Positions 1 to 7,026 of a DNA stretch of 14,425 bases are shown here, piece after piece. The notes under the pieces were generated by a model. That model had not been told where the DNA came from. It made no database searches and saw nothing but the letters and a program-made list of their open reading frames with translations. The stretch's first letter is position 1. The number at the start of each line of letters is the position of its first letter. The position numbers and the translations under genes are program-made. The stretch spans positions 1 through 14,425 of the forward strand of contig CAMBQS010000047.1 of NCBI GenBank assembly GCA_945870015.1, read 5' to 3'. The stretch comes from Desulfocicer vacuolatum DSM 3385. GTDB lineage: Bacteria; Desulfobacterota; Desulfobacteria; Desulfobacterales; SURF-7.

Positions 1-2
1 CG

Positions 3-53
3 GAATCATCTCTTCAAAAAATCAAAGCCCTGATAGCGTCTGCTATCGAATGA
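3..53 (+). CDS. possible 3' end of an unidentified gene
   Basis: The frame starting at base 3 is open from the window edge and reads ESSLQKIKALIASAIE before a TGA at 51-53. The composition looks like the helical C-terminus of a real protein, unlike the other two forward frames, which stop at 31 and 77. Only 16 residues are visible, so neither the product nor the family can be named. If real, it is the gene upstream of glnD, separated from it by about 395 bases that contain a separate promoter. Confidence 0.3.
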   Translation, partial: ESSLQKIKALIASAIE

Positions 54-62
54 TCCGGATCA
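32..62. repeat. tandem small dyads at the left edge
   Basis: GATAGC-GTCT-GCTATC (32-47) is a perfect 6-bp hairpin with a 4-base loop. TGATCCGGATCA (51-62) is a perfect 12-base palindrome three bases later. They overlap the end of the possible upstream gene. No T-run follows, so a classical terminator is not supported. Confidence 0.4.
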
Positions 63-253
63 ACATCTGCTGTCTATGACATTTCAAGTCATGTTTTGGA
101 ATCAGACAAATCACTTCCAGTTCTAATCATTTCAATTGAACTGATTTTACATCTTTCTGCCCAATTCAGTATCAATGGATTTGTAAAGAACTGTAAAAGG
201 AGAGGATGAGGCATCAGGGTACAAAAATGTATTTCGAAAAGATAATATATTAC

Positions 254-270
254 AAAACTGCAAAATTGCT
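254..270. promoter_or_regulatory. candidate activator site (CAAAATTG core) upstream of glnD
   Basis: AAAACTGCAAAATTGCT contains the near-dyad CTGCAA-AA-TTGCTG and lies about 102 bases upstream of the predicted glnD start site. It matches the element before glnA, in inverted orientation, at 15 of 17 positions. Function is inferred only from position and sharing. Confidence 0.35.
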
Positions 271-338
271 GATCACATCCAAATAATGGAAATTCTTAAC
301 AAGTTGATTTTTAGTAGATTATGGATTGTAAGATTATG

Positions 339-354
339 TGGCATGCTGATTGCT
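339..354 (+). promoter_or_regulatory. sigma-54 (RpoN) type promoter of glnD
   Basis: TGGCATGCTGATTGCT matches the -24/-12 consensus TGGCAC-N5-TTGCW at all but one position of the conserved blocks and has the exact GG-N10-GC spacing. With the C of GC at -12, transcription would start near 365, about 84 nt before the glnD ATG. Sigma-54 promoters need an enhancer-binding activator such as NtrC. No such gene is in the window, but a dyad with core CAAAATTG lies about 100 bases upstream of the predicted start site. Confidence 0.72.
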
Positions 355-448
355 AGTTTGGATGGAGAAATTATCAATGCAGGGATATCTTAAAAATTAG
401 AATACAGCACAATGTTACATAATTGCTTGCTCAGTTGAAATTATAAAA

Positions 449-3076
449 ATGGAAAATGCCGCAAGAAAACTGGAAACGCACAGAAATGAATTAATTAAGA
501 GCGTGCGAGATAATTTTGGTTCTGAATTTTTGAAATGGAACACACAAGTTTTTGATGCATATTTTCTAAACAGCACGAAAGAAAGCTCGGCATGCTCGAA
601 ATTATGGAAAGAAAAAAATTCATTTTCACTGGTTGCACTAGGTGGTTATGGAAGAGGTGAGCAGTGTCTGTTTTCAGACATAGATATTTTATTTCTTTTT
701 CAGGAAAAGGTCCCGGTTGAGGCAGAAGGGATTGTTCGTGATATCGTATATCCTTTATGGGACCTAAAATTTGAGGTTGGTCATGCTACCCGCTCTGTAA
801 GGGAATGCATCTCTCTGGCTTCAGATGATTTTCAAATATTGACCTCTTTGATAGATGCACGTCTGATCGGGGGTAGTGAAGAGCTGTTCATAAGACTCAA
901 AGATATTCTGTATAAAAAGGTCATTCATAAAAAGAAAAAGCAAATAATGCATTGGCTCTCCGATAACGATAAAAAGCGTCACGCTCTTTTTGGAGATGCA
1001 TCCTATCTGCTCGAACCAAACATTAAAGAAGGTGTTGGAGGATTGAGGGACTACCACTCCATGTTGTGGATGGTTAAGGTTGTAAATGGGTTGGAGAATC
1101 AATGCGAAATTGGAAACCGGTTTCAGTTGCCTGAAAACGAGTATCAGATTTTAAACAACTCAATTGCATTCATGTGGGAAGTGAGGAACAAGCTTCACCA
1201 CTTAGCGGGCAGAAAGTGTGACAGGTTGTATTTCGAATTTCATCAAGACATTGCCGATCAATTTATAACCGAGCAGGGCGATAGGTTACACTCAGTAGAA
1301 CAGTTTTTAGGTGATTTTCATAAAAAGGTGGAAATTGTAAAGCATCAGTCAATGTTATTTCTATCTGAACTGCAAGGGGGGATAGACGTAAGCATCAAGA
1401 GCCGTTTTTTTGGCAAACAGACCAAGGTAAAAGGTCTGATCATACGAAAAAATATGTTGGATTTTACTTCGGAGGAGGAGTGCGCTAAAGATCCAATGCT
1501 ACTGGTAAAAATTTATATGGAAAGCGCCGCTCTGAATCTTTCCGTATGTAGAGAGGCAAAAAGACTTGAAAAAAAGCTTTCCTATTTAATCGATGATGAA
1601 TTCCGGAAATCGGAATCGGTGATTTCTGCATTAGAAGTTATTCTTGATTCTTTTGATCATCAAAACAGCACGCTTGATGCGATGTTATGCTCAGGTTTTC
1701 TTGTGAACTTAATTCCAGAGTTTAAAAGGGTTGAGCATCGGATAGAATATGATGAATACCATAGCTATCCTGTAGATAAGCATTTACTTCTTACAGTTAG
1801 AACCTTGAACAGTCTGGGAAGAAAAAACCGGGAAGGTGATACAGATCTATTCAATCAGTTATATCTGGAAATAAAAGATATAAGACTGCTGCAGTGGGCC
1901 GCCCTATTGCATGATATTGGAAAAAGCAGAGACTGTAATGATCACTCGAAAAATGGAGCGGAGCTGGCGGAATCGATAATGAAGCGATTTGGATATAAAG
2001 AAGACGAAATATCTTCTATTTCATTTTTAATTCAAGAGCATCTTCTTTTAAAAACCACGGCGTTGAAAAGAGATCTGAATGATGAGCAAACAGCCATTTC
2101 ATGCGCAGCAGCGATAAAGGATGTCGATCGATTAAAGATGCTCTATTTGTTAACGGTGGCGGATTGTATGTCAACAGGTAGTAAAGCATGGACAAGCTGG
2201 ATAGCTATTTTGATCAGAGATCTGTTTTTTCGGGTATTGCATGTATTGGAAAAAGGAGAGTTGGCAACTGAACAGACCGTAAAAAAAATTGAAATGAAAA
2301 AGGAAGTACTCCATAGCTTCTTCATTTCAAGAGAAAATCATGAGGAGTTGATTTTTTTGCTGAACAGCATTTCGCCAAGATATCTTCTTGCGGTTGATGA
2401 AAAAGATATTATGGATCATATTAAATTGTATCAAAAGCTTGGTGAAAAAAACATGGTTTGGAGTGTAGCAAAGGAAAAAGAGGCGGAAACAAGAACGGTA
2501 ACAGTTTGTGCCAAAAATCAGCCAGGGTTGCTATCGAAAATCACCGGCATTTTTTCATTACATAACCTGAATGTATTGGATGTTAGCGCGTTTACCTGGA
2601 GAAATAATATTGCTTTAGATATTTTTCAAGTGAGTGCACCGAAAGATCGACTGTTTGAAGAGAAAATATGGAAGGGAGCGGAAAAAATTCTGGAGGATTC
2701 GTTGGCGGGAGACTTTGATATAGCGGCGGCAATCCGTAAAAAGTTTAAAACAGAACAGCAGACTTTTACCATTCCTCCACATAAAGGCTCCATGGTCCAT
2801 GTGGACAGTCAAACTTCGAGTTATTTTATAATCATTGAGGTTTATACATATGATTTTCCAGGGGTGTTATTTTGGATAACAGATACAATATTCAATCACG
2901 GGTATGATATTATGGTTTGTAAGGCAGCAACAAAAGCAGACCAGGTTGTTGATGTTTTTTACATTCGGAATTTTGATGGCGCAAAACCAGAGATGAATAA
3001 AAAATTTGCTCGATTGAAAAACGCAATTGAGCAAATTGTGAAGGTAGATCGTTATGAAAAATCAAATATAGATTGA
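449..3076 (+). CDS. glnD: [protein-PII] uridylyltransferase / uridylyl-removing enzyme GlnD
   Basis: GlnD is the cytosolic glutamine sensor of nitrogen control: it adds UMP to PII when glutamine is low and removes it when glutamine is high. The 875-residue protein has the family's usual length and domain order. The nucleotidyltransferase domain shows GGYGRGE (65-71) with the metal-binding pair D77/D79 in SDIDI. GVGGLRDY (195-202) is the conserved segment of the domain that follows. The HD domain carries H488-D489 in LLHDIGKS plus H499 and should perform UMP removal. Two C-terminal ACT domains (about 682-755 and 792-868) would bind glutamine. All catalytic motifs look intact, so both activities are expected. 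The ATG at 449 is the first in frame but has no clear Shine-Dalgarno sequence. The PII gene follows 149 bp downstream, and a sigma-54-type promoter precedes glnD, suggesting nitrogen-regulated rather than constitutive expression (inference). Confidence 0.97.
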   Translation: MENAARKLETHRNELIKSVRDNFGSEFLKWNTQVFDAYFLNSTKESSACSKLWKEKNSFSLVALGGYGRGEQCLFSDIDILFLFQEKVPVEAEGIVRDIVYPLWDLKFEVGHATRSVRECISLASDDFQILTSLIDARLIGGSEELFIRLKDILYKKVIHKKKKQIMHWLSDNDKKRHALFGDASYLLEPNIKEGVGGLRDYHSMLWMVKVVNGLENQCEIGNRFQLPENEYQILNNSIAFMWEVRNKLHHLAGRKCDRLYFEFHQDIADQFITEQGDRLHSVEQFLGDFHKKVEIVKHQSMLFLSELQGGIDVSIKSRFFGKQTKVKGLIIRKNMLDFTSEEECAKDPMLLVKIYMESAALNLSVCREAKRLEKKLSYLIDDEFRKSESVISALEVILDSFDHQNSTLDAMLCSGFLVNLIPEFKRVEHRIEYDEYHSYPVDKHLLLTVRTLNSLGRKNREGDTDLFNQLYLEIKDIRLLQWAALLHDIGKSRDCNDHSKNGAELAESIMKRFGYKEDEISSISFLIQEHLLLKTTALKRDLNDEQTAISCAAAIKDVDRLKMLYLLTVADCMSTGSKAWTSWIAILIRDLFFRVLHVLEKGELATEQTVKKIEMKKEVLHSFFISRENHEELIFLLNSISPRYLLAVDEKDIMDHIKLYQKLGEKNMVWSVAKEKEAETRTVTVCAKNQPGLLSKITGIFSLHNLNVLDVSAFTWRNNIALDIFQVSAPKDRLFEEKIWKGAEKILEDSLAGDFDIAAAIRKKFKTEQQTFTIPPHKGSMVHVDSQTSSYFIIIEVYTYDFPGVLFWITDTIFNHGYDIMVCKAATKADQVVDVFYIRNFDGAKPEMNKKFARLKNAIEQIVKVDRYEKSNID

Positions 3077-3090
3077 TTCTCTTGGGTTTG

Positions 3091-3180
3091 TTGCCAAGCA
3101 GGTATCTTGCACATATCCTGTGTTCATGATAATGGAATATAAAAAATTGTCGTTCGCCTTTTAAGGGATTAAAATATAAT
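3091..3180 (+). promoter_or_regulatory. candidate sigma-70 type promoter(s) for the PII gene
   Basis: The glnD-glnB gap contains TTGCCA (3091-3096), a 17-base spacer and TATCCT (3114-3119), a fair match to -35/-10 elements. A perfect TATAAT also lies at 3175-3180, but without a good -35. No GG-N10-GC element was found in this gap, in contrast to the leaders of glnD, amtB and glnA. The PII gene could be read through from glnD, driven from here, or both. Confidence 0.33.
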
Positions 3181-3225
3181 GAAATTGGCTCTATCGTTTG
3201 TTTTTAGAAAAGGGGAGAAATTAAA

Positions 3226-3564
3226 ATGAAAAAAATAGAGGCGATCATCAAACCGTTTAAATTGGATGATGTAAAGGAAGCTTTGAATGAAATTGGCATT
3301 CAGGGAATGACCATTGTAGAAGTAAAAGGGTATGGACGCCAGAAGGGGCATAAGGAAATATATCGTGGTGCAGAATATGTCGTTGATTTTATACCGAAAA
3401 TAAAAATCGAGATTGTTGTGGATTCCAAACAGGTAGAAAAGGTTATACAAGTTATTATGGCTGCTGCAAACACAGGAAAAATCGGTGATGGAAAAATATT
3501 TGTTTTGCCCGTAGAAGAAGCCATTCGCGTTCGTACCGGAGAAAAAGGGGAGGATGCAATATAG
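3226..3564 (+). CDS. glnB: nitrogen regulatory protein PII
   Basis: PII is a trimeric signal protein that binds ATP/ADP and 2-oxoglutarate and controls GlnE, NtrB-type kinases and AmtB. The 112-residue length is standard. The T-loop reads YRGAEYVVDF with the uridylylation target Tyr51. The B-loop nucleotide site is TGKIGDGK (83-90), and the C-terminal segment is RVRTGEKGEDAI. Residue 54 is Asp, as in E. coli GlnB, whereas E. coli GlnK has Asn there. The next gene is amtB, which is the usual context of GlnK, so the protein may fill both roles. A clear AGGGGAG-like ribosome site precedes the ATG. The GlnD that modifies it is encoded just upstream. Membership in the PII family is certain; the GlnB versus GlnK label is less so. 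Confidence 0.96.
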   Translation: MKKIEAIIKPFKLDDVKEALNEIGIQGMTIVEVKGYGRQKGHKEIYRGAEYVVDFIPKIKIEIVVDSKQVEKVIQVIMAAANTGKIGDGKIFVLPVEEAIRVRTGEKGEDAI

Positions 3565-3621
3565 ATATTACAGGTCAGGTTATTTTTCATAAGCCGGACG
3601 GATTTACCCAGCTTATTACTT

Positions 3622-3637
3622 TTAACAATTTTGTTAA
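3622..3637. repeat. perfect 7-bp dyad TTAACAA-TT-TTGTTAA upstream of amtB
   Basis: A perfect inverted repeat with a 2-base centre lies in the glnB-amtB gap. The centre is too short for a hairpin loop, so a dimeric protein-binding site is the more natural reading. It is centred about 153 bases upstream of the predicted amtB start site, within the usual range of enhancers for sigma-54 promoters. Its core CAATTTTG recurs upstream of glnA and, inverted, upstream of glnD. It does not match the NtrC consensus (GCAC...GTGC). Confidence 0.45.
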
Positions 3638-3756
3638 TAATTAGCCCAATATAATTACAAATATGTAGCTGAATTTTTGATAGAGAATAATATCGAACTA
3701 CGAAATAAATATTCAAAAGTCTTTATTTTTAAATAGTTATATCCCACCAATCAGGC

Positions 3757-3772
3757 TGGTATGTTTGTTGCT
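3757..3772 (+). promoter_or_regulatory. sigma-54 (RpoN) type promoter of amtB
   Basis: TGGTATGTTTGTTGCT keeps TGG, the A at consensus position 5 and TTGCT, with exact GG-N10-GC spacing. The C at -12 places the start near A3783, about 46 nt before the amtB ATG. Sigma-54 control of ammonium transporter genes is well established in proteobacteria, which supports this reading. Confidence 0.72.
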
Positions 3773-3828
3773 CTCACCTGTTAAGCTGTAACGTAAGATA
3801 TTGAAAAACACAAAGGCAGGGGGAGGGT

Positions 3829-5157
3829 ATGGTAACGCGGTTTCTCAGTTTTGGCCTATTGATTCTTTTGGTTTATCCGGCAGGGGTTTTCGCTGTTGAG
3901 AAGGCGGTTGTTGATTCGGGTTCTACCGCCTGGATGTTAACGTCCACAGCACTGGTTTTGTTGATGGTGCCAGGGCTCTCGATGTTTTATGGCGGGCTGG
4001 TCCGGACGAAAAATGTATTGGGAACCATGATGCATAGTTTTGTGTCTATGGCGGTCATTGGGGTTCTTTGGGTGATATGCGGTTATTCTCTTGCATTTGG
4101 CAAAAATGTGCTGGGTGGCTTTGTTGGTTGGGATTGGGATTTCTTTTTTCTTAAGGGGATCGATGATCGGATAACAAACGGGATTCCCGAATATGTTTTG
4201 GCAATGTTTCAGGGCAAGTTTGCCATCATCACGCCGGCACTTATCAGTGGTGCAATTGCTGAACGGGTATATTTTAGAGGATATACCCTTTTTATCACGC
4301 TTTGGTTTTTGTTGGTTTACTGCCCCCTTTGTCATTGGGTCTGGGCCGCTGATGGATGGTTGTATACCTCGGGGGCATCCGGAGTGATTGATCTTGCTGG
4401 AGGGCTTGTGATTCATGTTTCTGCCGGAGTCAGTGCTCTGGTTCTGGCGATTCTGATGGGTGCCAGAAAAGGGTATCCAAAAACAGCAATGCATCCAAAC
4501 AATCTGGTAATGACGATGATGGGTGCCGGCTTGTTGTGGGTTGGATGGTTTGGGTTTAATGCGGGTTCCACGGTGCAAAGTGGCCTTGAAACAGCACGAG
4601 CGCTTACCATGACTCAGGTTTCAGCAGCGAGTGGCGCACTGACATGGCTCATTATTGAAGCCATTATATTCAAAAAGGCAACTTCTCTGGGCTTTGTGTC
4701 CGGGATTCTCGCCGGATTGGTTGTCATAACACCTGCTGCGGGTGTTGTGCAGCCAACGGGTGCCATTGTATTGGGCGCATTATCTTCCATCGCATGTTAT
4801 TATGCACTTCAGGTAAAAGTCAGGATGGGTTACGATGACAGTCTGGATTGTTTTGGGATCCATGGTGTGGGCAGTGGATTGGGTGTTTTGATGCTCTGTT
4901 TTTTTATTCGAGACAGTTGGATGTCATCTGCATCTGTGGCTGCCGGTGGCAGTTGGACGGTTTGGAACCAATTAATCATACAATTGAAGGGAATGGGGGC
5001 AGCAATATTGATAGCTGCCTTCGGAACCGCTTTACTTTATTTTTTTGTGGAAAAAACAGTGGGATTTCGAATCAGTGAAGAGGGGGAACAGGAGGGGCTC
5101 GATAAGTCTCTCCATAGTGAACATGGATATGGCCTCATGAATTCTGAGATCAACTGA
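3829..5157 (+). CDS. amtB: ammonium transporter AmtB
   Basis: AmtB is a trimeric inner-membrane channel of the Amt/Rh family that conducts ammonium when external supply is low. The 442-residue protein begins with a signal-peptide-like stretch (1-22, ending PAGVFA) followed by multiple hydrophobic segments consistent with the family's 11 helices. Pore residues are present: the Asp/His pair D188 and H196 in IDLAGGLVIH (E. coli D160/H168), the second pore His H345 in FGIHGVGSG (E. coli H318), Phe in MFQGKF (about 127) and the WVGWFGFNAGS block (237-247). The cytoplasmic tail GFRISEEGEQEGLD (412-425) matches the conserved C-terminal region involved in regulation by PII. A purine-rich AGGGGGAGGG (3818-3827) lies directly before the ATG. 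The gene has its own sigma-54-type promoter and follows the PII gene, whose product can be expected to block this channel when ammonium rises. Confidence 0.97.
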   Translation: MVTRFLSFGLLILLVYPAGVFAVEKAVVDSGSTAWMLTSTALVLLMVPGLSMFYGGLVRTKNVLGTMMHSFVSMAVIGVLWVICGYSLAFGKNVLGGFVGWDWDFFFLKGIDDRITNGIPEYVLAMFQGKFAIITPALISGAIAERVYFRGYTLFITLWFLLVYCPLCHWVWAADGWLYTSGASGVIDLAGGLVIHVSAGVSALVLAILMGARKGYPKTAMHPNNLVMTMMGAGLLWVGWFGFNAGSTVQSGLETARALTMTQVSAASGALTWLIIEAIIFKKATSLGFVSGILAGLVVITPAAGVVQPTGAIVLGALSSIACYYALQVKVRMGYDDSLDCFGIHGVGSGLGVLMLCFFIRDSWMSSASVAAGGSWTVWNQLIIQLKGMGAAILIAAFGTALLYFFVEKTVGFRISEEGEQEGLDKSLHSEHGYGLMNSEIN

Positions 5158-5243
5158 TTAGTTGTTATGATTATACGGAACATTCCGATCCGTTCTTTGA
5201 GTGCAGATGGGAATCCTTATTTTTCTAAGATAAAAAAATGAAA

Positions 5244-5260
5244 AACAATTTTGCAATTTT
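5244..5260. promoter_or_regulatory. candidate activator site (CAATTTTG core) upstream of glnA
   Basis: The reverse complement of 5244-5260, AAAATTGCAAAATTGTT, agrees at 15 of 17 bases with 254-270 upstream of glnD (AAAACTGCAAAATTGCT), and its core is shared with the amtB dyad. It is centred about 138 bases upstream of the predicted glnA start site. A role as an enhancer for the sigma-54 promoter is inference; the element is AT-rich and could be chance. Confidence 0.35.
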
Positions 5261-5362
5261 AAGGGTGGTTTTTTTACAAAAACGTAACCCTATATTGTTA
5301 GAACAGGATGAATCATTAAAAAAAATCCATGATAACGAATTGTTGTATTCAATGGCGGTAAA

Positions 5363-5378
5363 TGGAACGGCTTTTGCT
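5363..5378 (+). promoter_or_regulatory. sigma-54 (RpoN) type promoter of glnA
   Basis: TGGAACGGCTTTTGCT matches TGGCACG-N4-TTGCW except for one base in the -24 block, with exact GG-N10-GC spacing. The start is predicted near 5389, giving a leader of about 118 nt. glnA is the classic sigma-54/NtrC target (glnAp2 of enteric bacteria), so this is the best supported of the three such promoters in the window. Confidence 0.8.
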
Positions 5379-5506
5379 TGATCAAGATGTAACAATGAAC
5401 AGGAATGAATCGGTGAAAAATGAACACCTGTAATGATTTGCCGGGATTTGGGGTTTTTTGAATATGGTTGATAATTTAATTACTTTATAACATGGAGGAT
5501 AATATT

Positions 5507-6919
5507 ATGACACCGAAGGAAGCAATCGCTATGGCAAAAGAAAACGGAGTAAGGGTTGTTGATATACGTTTTATGGATTTCATAGGCGTATGGCAGCACT
5601 TTTCCGTGCCTTTGAGTGAACTCGACGAATCCAGCTTTGACGACGGATTTGGATTTGACGGTTCAAGTATTCGGGGCTGGCAGCCCATTCACGCTAGTGA
5701 TATGCTGGTTATTCCGGATTCAAAAACCGCGAAAATCGATCCTTTTTTTGAAATTCCAACACTGGTGTTGATAGGTAATATAGCAGATCCGATCACACGG
5801 GAATCCTATACAAGAGATCCAAGGAATATTGCACTCAAAGCAGAAGCCTATTTATTGAAAACCGGTATTGGCGATGTTGCTTTTATTGGCCCGGAAGCTG
5901 AATTTTTCATTTTTGACAGCATCCGTTTTGAATCAGCAAGCAATGTATCCTATTATGAGGTGGATTCTATAGAAGGCCCGTGGAATACATCCAGAGAAGA
6001 GGGGCCGAATCTGGGTTATAAACCAAGACACAAAGAGGGATATTTCCCGGTACCGCCAATGGATAAGTTCCAGGACTTGAGAACAGAGATGATGCTGACC
6101 CTGGAAAAACTCGGTATTGATGTTGAGTGTCAGCACCACGAGGTTGCGACAGCCGGACAGTCTGAAATTGATATGCGCTTCAAGCCGCTGGTCCAAATGG
6201 GAGATCAGCTTGCGTGGTTTAAATATGTCTTGAAAAATGTCGCCTATCGACATGGGCATACGGTTACATTCATGCCCAAGCCGCTTTTTGAGGATAACGG
6301 CAGTGGCATGCACACCCATATCAGCATCTGGAAAGATGGAAAACCTCTTTTTGCGGGCGATAAATATGCCGGAGTTTCTCAGATGGCGCTTCATGCAATT
6401 GGTGGTATTTTGAAACACTGCAAGGCGATATGCGCTTTCTCCAATCCAACAACCAACTCATACAAGAGGCTGGTTCCAGGATATGAGGCACCGGTAAACT
6501 TGGCCTATTCCAGCCGAAACAGAAGTGCAGCGGTTCGAATTCCAATGTACTCTTCTTCACCCAAGGCCAAAAGGCTTGAGTTCCGGACACCGGATCCGTC
6601 CTGCAATGGTTATTTGGCTTTTTCAGCCATCTTGATGGCGGTTATTGATGGCATTGAAAACAAAATTGATCCGGGCGATCCTCTGGATAAAAATATTTAT
6701 GATCTTCCACCGGAAGAACTTGCAGCGATAGAATCGGCGCCGGGTTCTCTTGATGAAGCACTGGCTGCCCTTAAGGAAGATCATGAGTTTCTGTTAAAAG
6801 GAGATGTTTTTACAAAAGATGTTATCGATATGTGGATTGAATACAAAACGAAAAATGAATCCGATGCTGTTAAACTTCGTCCCCATCCCCATGAATTTTT
6901 CCTCTACTATGATATTTAG
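5507..6919 (+). CDS. glnA: glutamine synthetase, type I (GlnA)
   Basis: GlnA makes glutamine from glutamate, ammonia and ATP as a cytosolic dodecamer. An ATG at 5492 extends the frame by five codons, but a perfect GGAGG (5494-5498) overlaps it and is correctly spaced (8 bases) for the ATG at 5507. That start gives 470 residues, the usual length for this class (E. coli 469). Conserved blocks seen: DGSSIRGW (51-58), the metal-binding GPEAEFF (128-134), HHEVATAGQSE (210-220), NGSGMHTH (264-271), the catalytic-loop region NPTTNSYKRLVPGYEAP (313-329) and RLEFRTPDPS (356-365). Tyr398 in DKNIYDLPPEE aligns with the adenylylated Tyr397 of E. coli, so the enzyme should be switched off by the GlnE encoded convergently downstream. 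It has its own sigma-54-type promoter and ends at a strong hairpin terminator. Confidence 0.98.
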   Translation: MTPKEAIAMAKENGVRVVDIRFMDFIGVWQHFSVPLSELDESSFDDGFGFDGSSIRGWQPIHASDMLVIPDSKTAKIDPFFEIPTLVLIGNIADPITRESYTRDPRNIALKAEAYLLKTGIGDVAFIGPEAEFFIFDSIRFESASNVSYYEVDSIEGPWNTSREEGPNLGYKPRHKEGYFPVPPMDKFQDLRTEMMLTLEKLGIDVECQHHEVATAGQSEIDMRFKPLVQMGDQLAWFKYVLKNVAYRHGHTVTFMPKPLFEDNGSGMHTHISIWKDGKPLFAGDKYAGVSQMALHAIGGILKHCKAICAFSNPTTNSYKRLVPGYEAPVNLAYSSRNRSAAVRIPMYSSSPKAKRLEFRTPDPSCNGYLAFSAILMAVIDGIENKIDPGDPLDKNIYDLPPEELAAIESAPGSLDEALAALKEDHEFLLKGDVFTKDVIDMWIEYKTKNESDAVKLRPHPHEFFLYYDI

Positions 6920-6937
6920 AAAGTAGTGTAAAAAAAG

Positions 6938-6978
6938 AAAAACCGGCATTTGATTAACATTCAGATGTCGGTTTTTTT
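6938..6978. terminator. bidirectional rho-independent terminator between glnA and glnE
   Basis: AACCGGCATTTGA (6941-6953) pairs with TCAGATGTCGGTT (6961-6973) as a 13-bp stem with two G-U pairs and a 7-base loop, extendable by flanking A/T pairs. A run of T follows at 6972-6978. On the other strand the A-rich 6929-6940 supplies the U-tract. The structure can therefore stop both glnA and the convergent glnE transcript, whose coding regions are 107 bp apart. Confidence 0.9.
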
Positions 6979-7026
6979 ATATACAGAGCGTGTTGTTTAT
7001 TTTCTGTTCGAGTGCAAGCCTGCTAT

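Larger units (their letters stand above)
54..448. other. non-coding leader region upstream of glnD
   Basis: These 395 bases hold no convincing gene. They contain a 12-base perfect palindrome at 51-62, a 5-bp dyad at 76-92 (ATGAC / GTCAT, 7-base loop), a dyad with a CAAAATTG core at 254-270 and a sigma-54-type promoter at 339-354. Two mini-ORFs (206-286 and 286-393, 26 and 35 codons, joined as TAATG) are present, but the promoter lies inside the second, so they were not called as genes. The region reads as a regulatory leader for glnD. Confidence 0.6.
5158..5506. other. amtB-glnA intergenic region
   Basis: These 349 bases hold no convincing gene. A 24-codon frame at 5167-5241 and a 12-codon frame at 5395-5433 lack good ribosome sites. 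No strong terminator follows amtB; only a 5-bp dyad (ACGGA / TCCGT) near 5174-5192 is visible, without a U-tract. The region contains a CAATTTTG-core site (5244-5260), the glnA sigma-54-type promoter and a predicted glnA leader of about 118 nt, with weak pairing of ACAGG with CCTGT around 5400-5432. Confidence 0.6.

Noticed and set aside
206..393. Two short frames (26 and 35 codons) overlapping as TAATG upstream of glnD, the first after a GGAG-like stretch
   Set aside because: The SD spacing is too short, the predicted peptides have no recognisable pattern, and the sigma-54-type promoter lies inside the second frame.
3088..3105. CTTGG...CCAAG dyad after glnD as a terminator
   Set aside because: Only 5 bp, with no T-run, and it overlaps a candidate promoter.
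3937..4578. 213-codon frame on the minus strand inside amtB
   Set aside because: It is a shadow of amtB; the plus-strand reading is an unmistakable ammonium transporter, and the minus-strand product is low-complexity in His, Pro, Asn and Gln.
5167..5241. 24-codon frame after amtB
   Set aside because: No ribosome site and no coding-like features.
5395..5433. 12-codon frame in the glnA leader, as a possible leader peptide
   Set aside because: Weak ribosome site, no run of a regulatory codon, and no convincing pair of alternative hairpins for attenuation.
5492..5506. Upstream ATG as the glnA start
   Set aside because: The GGAGG sequence overlaps this ATG and is correctly spaced for the ATG at 5507; family length also favours 470 residues.
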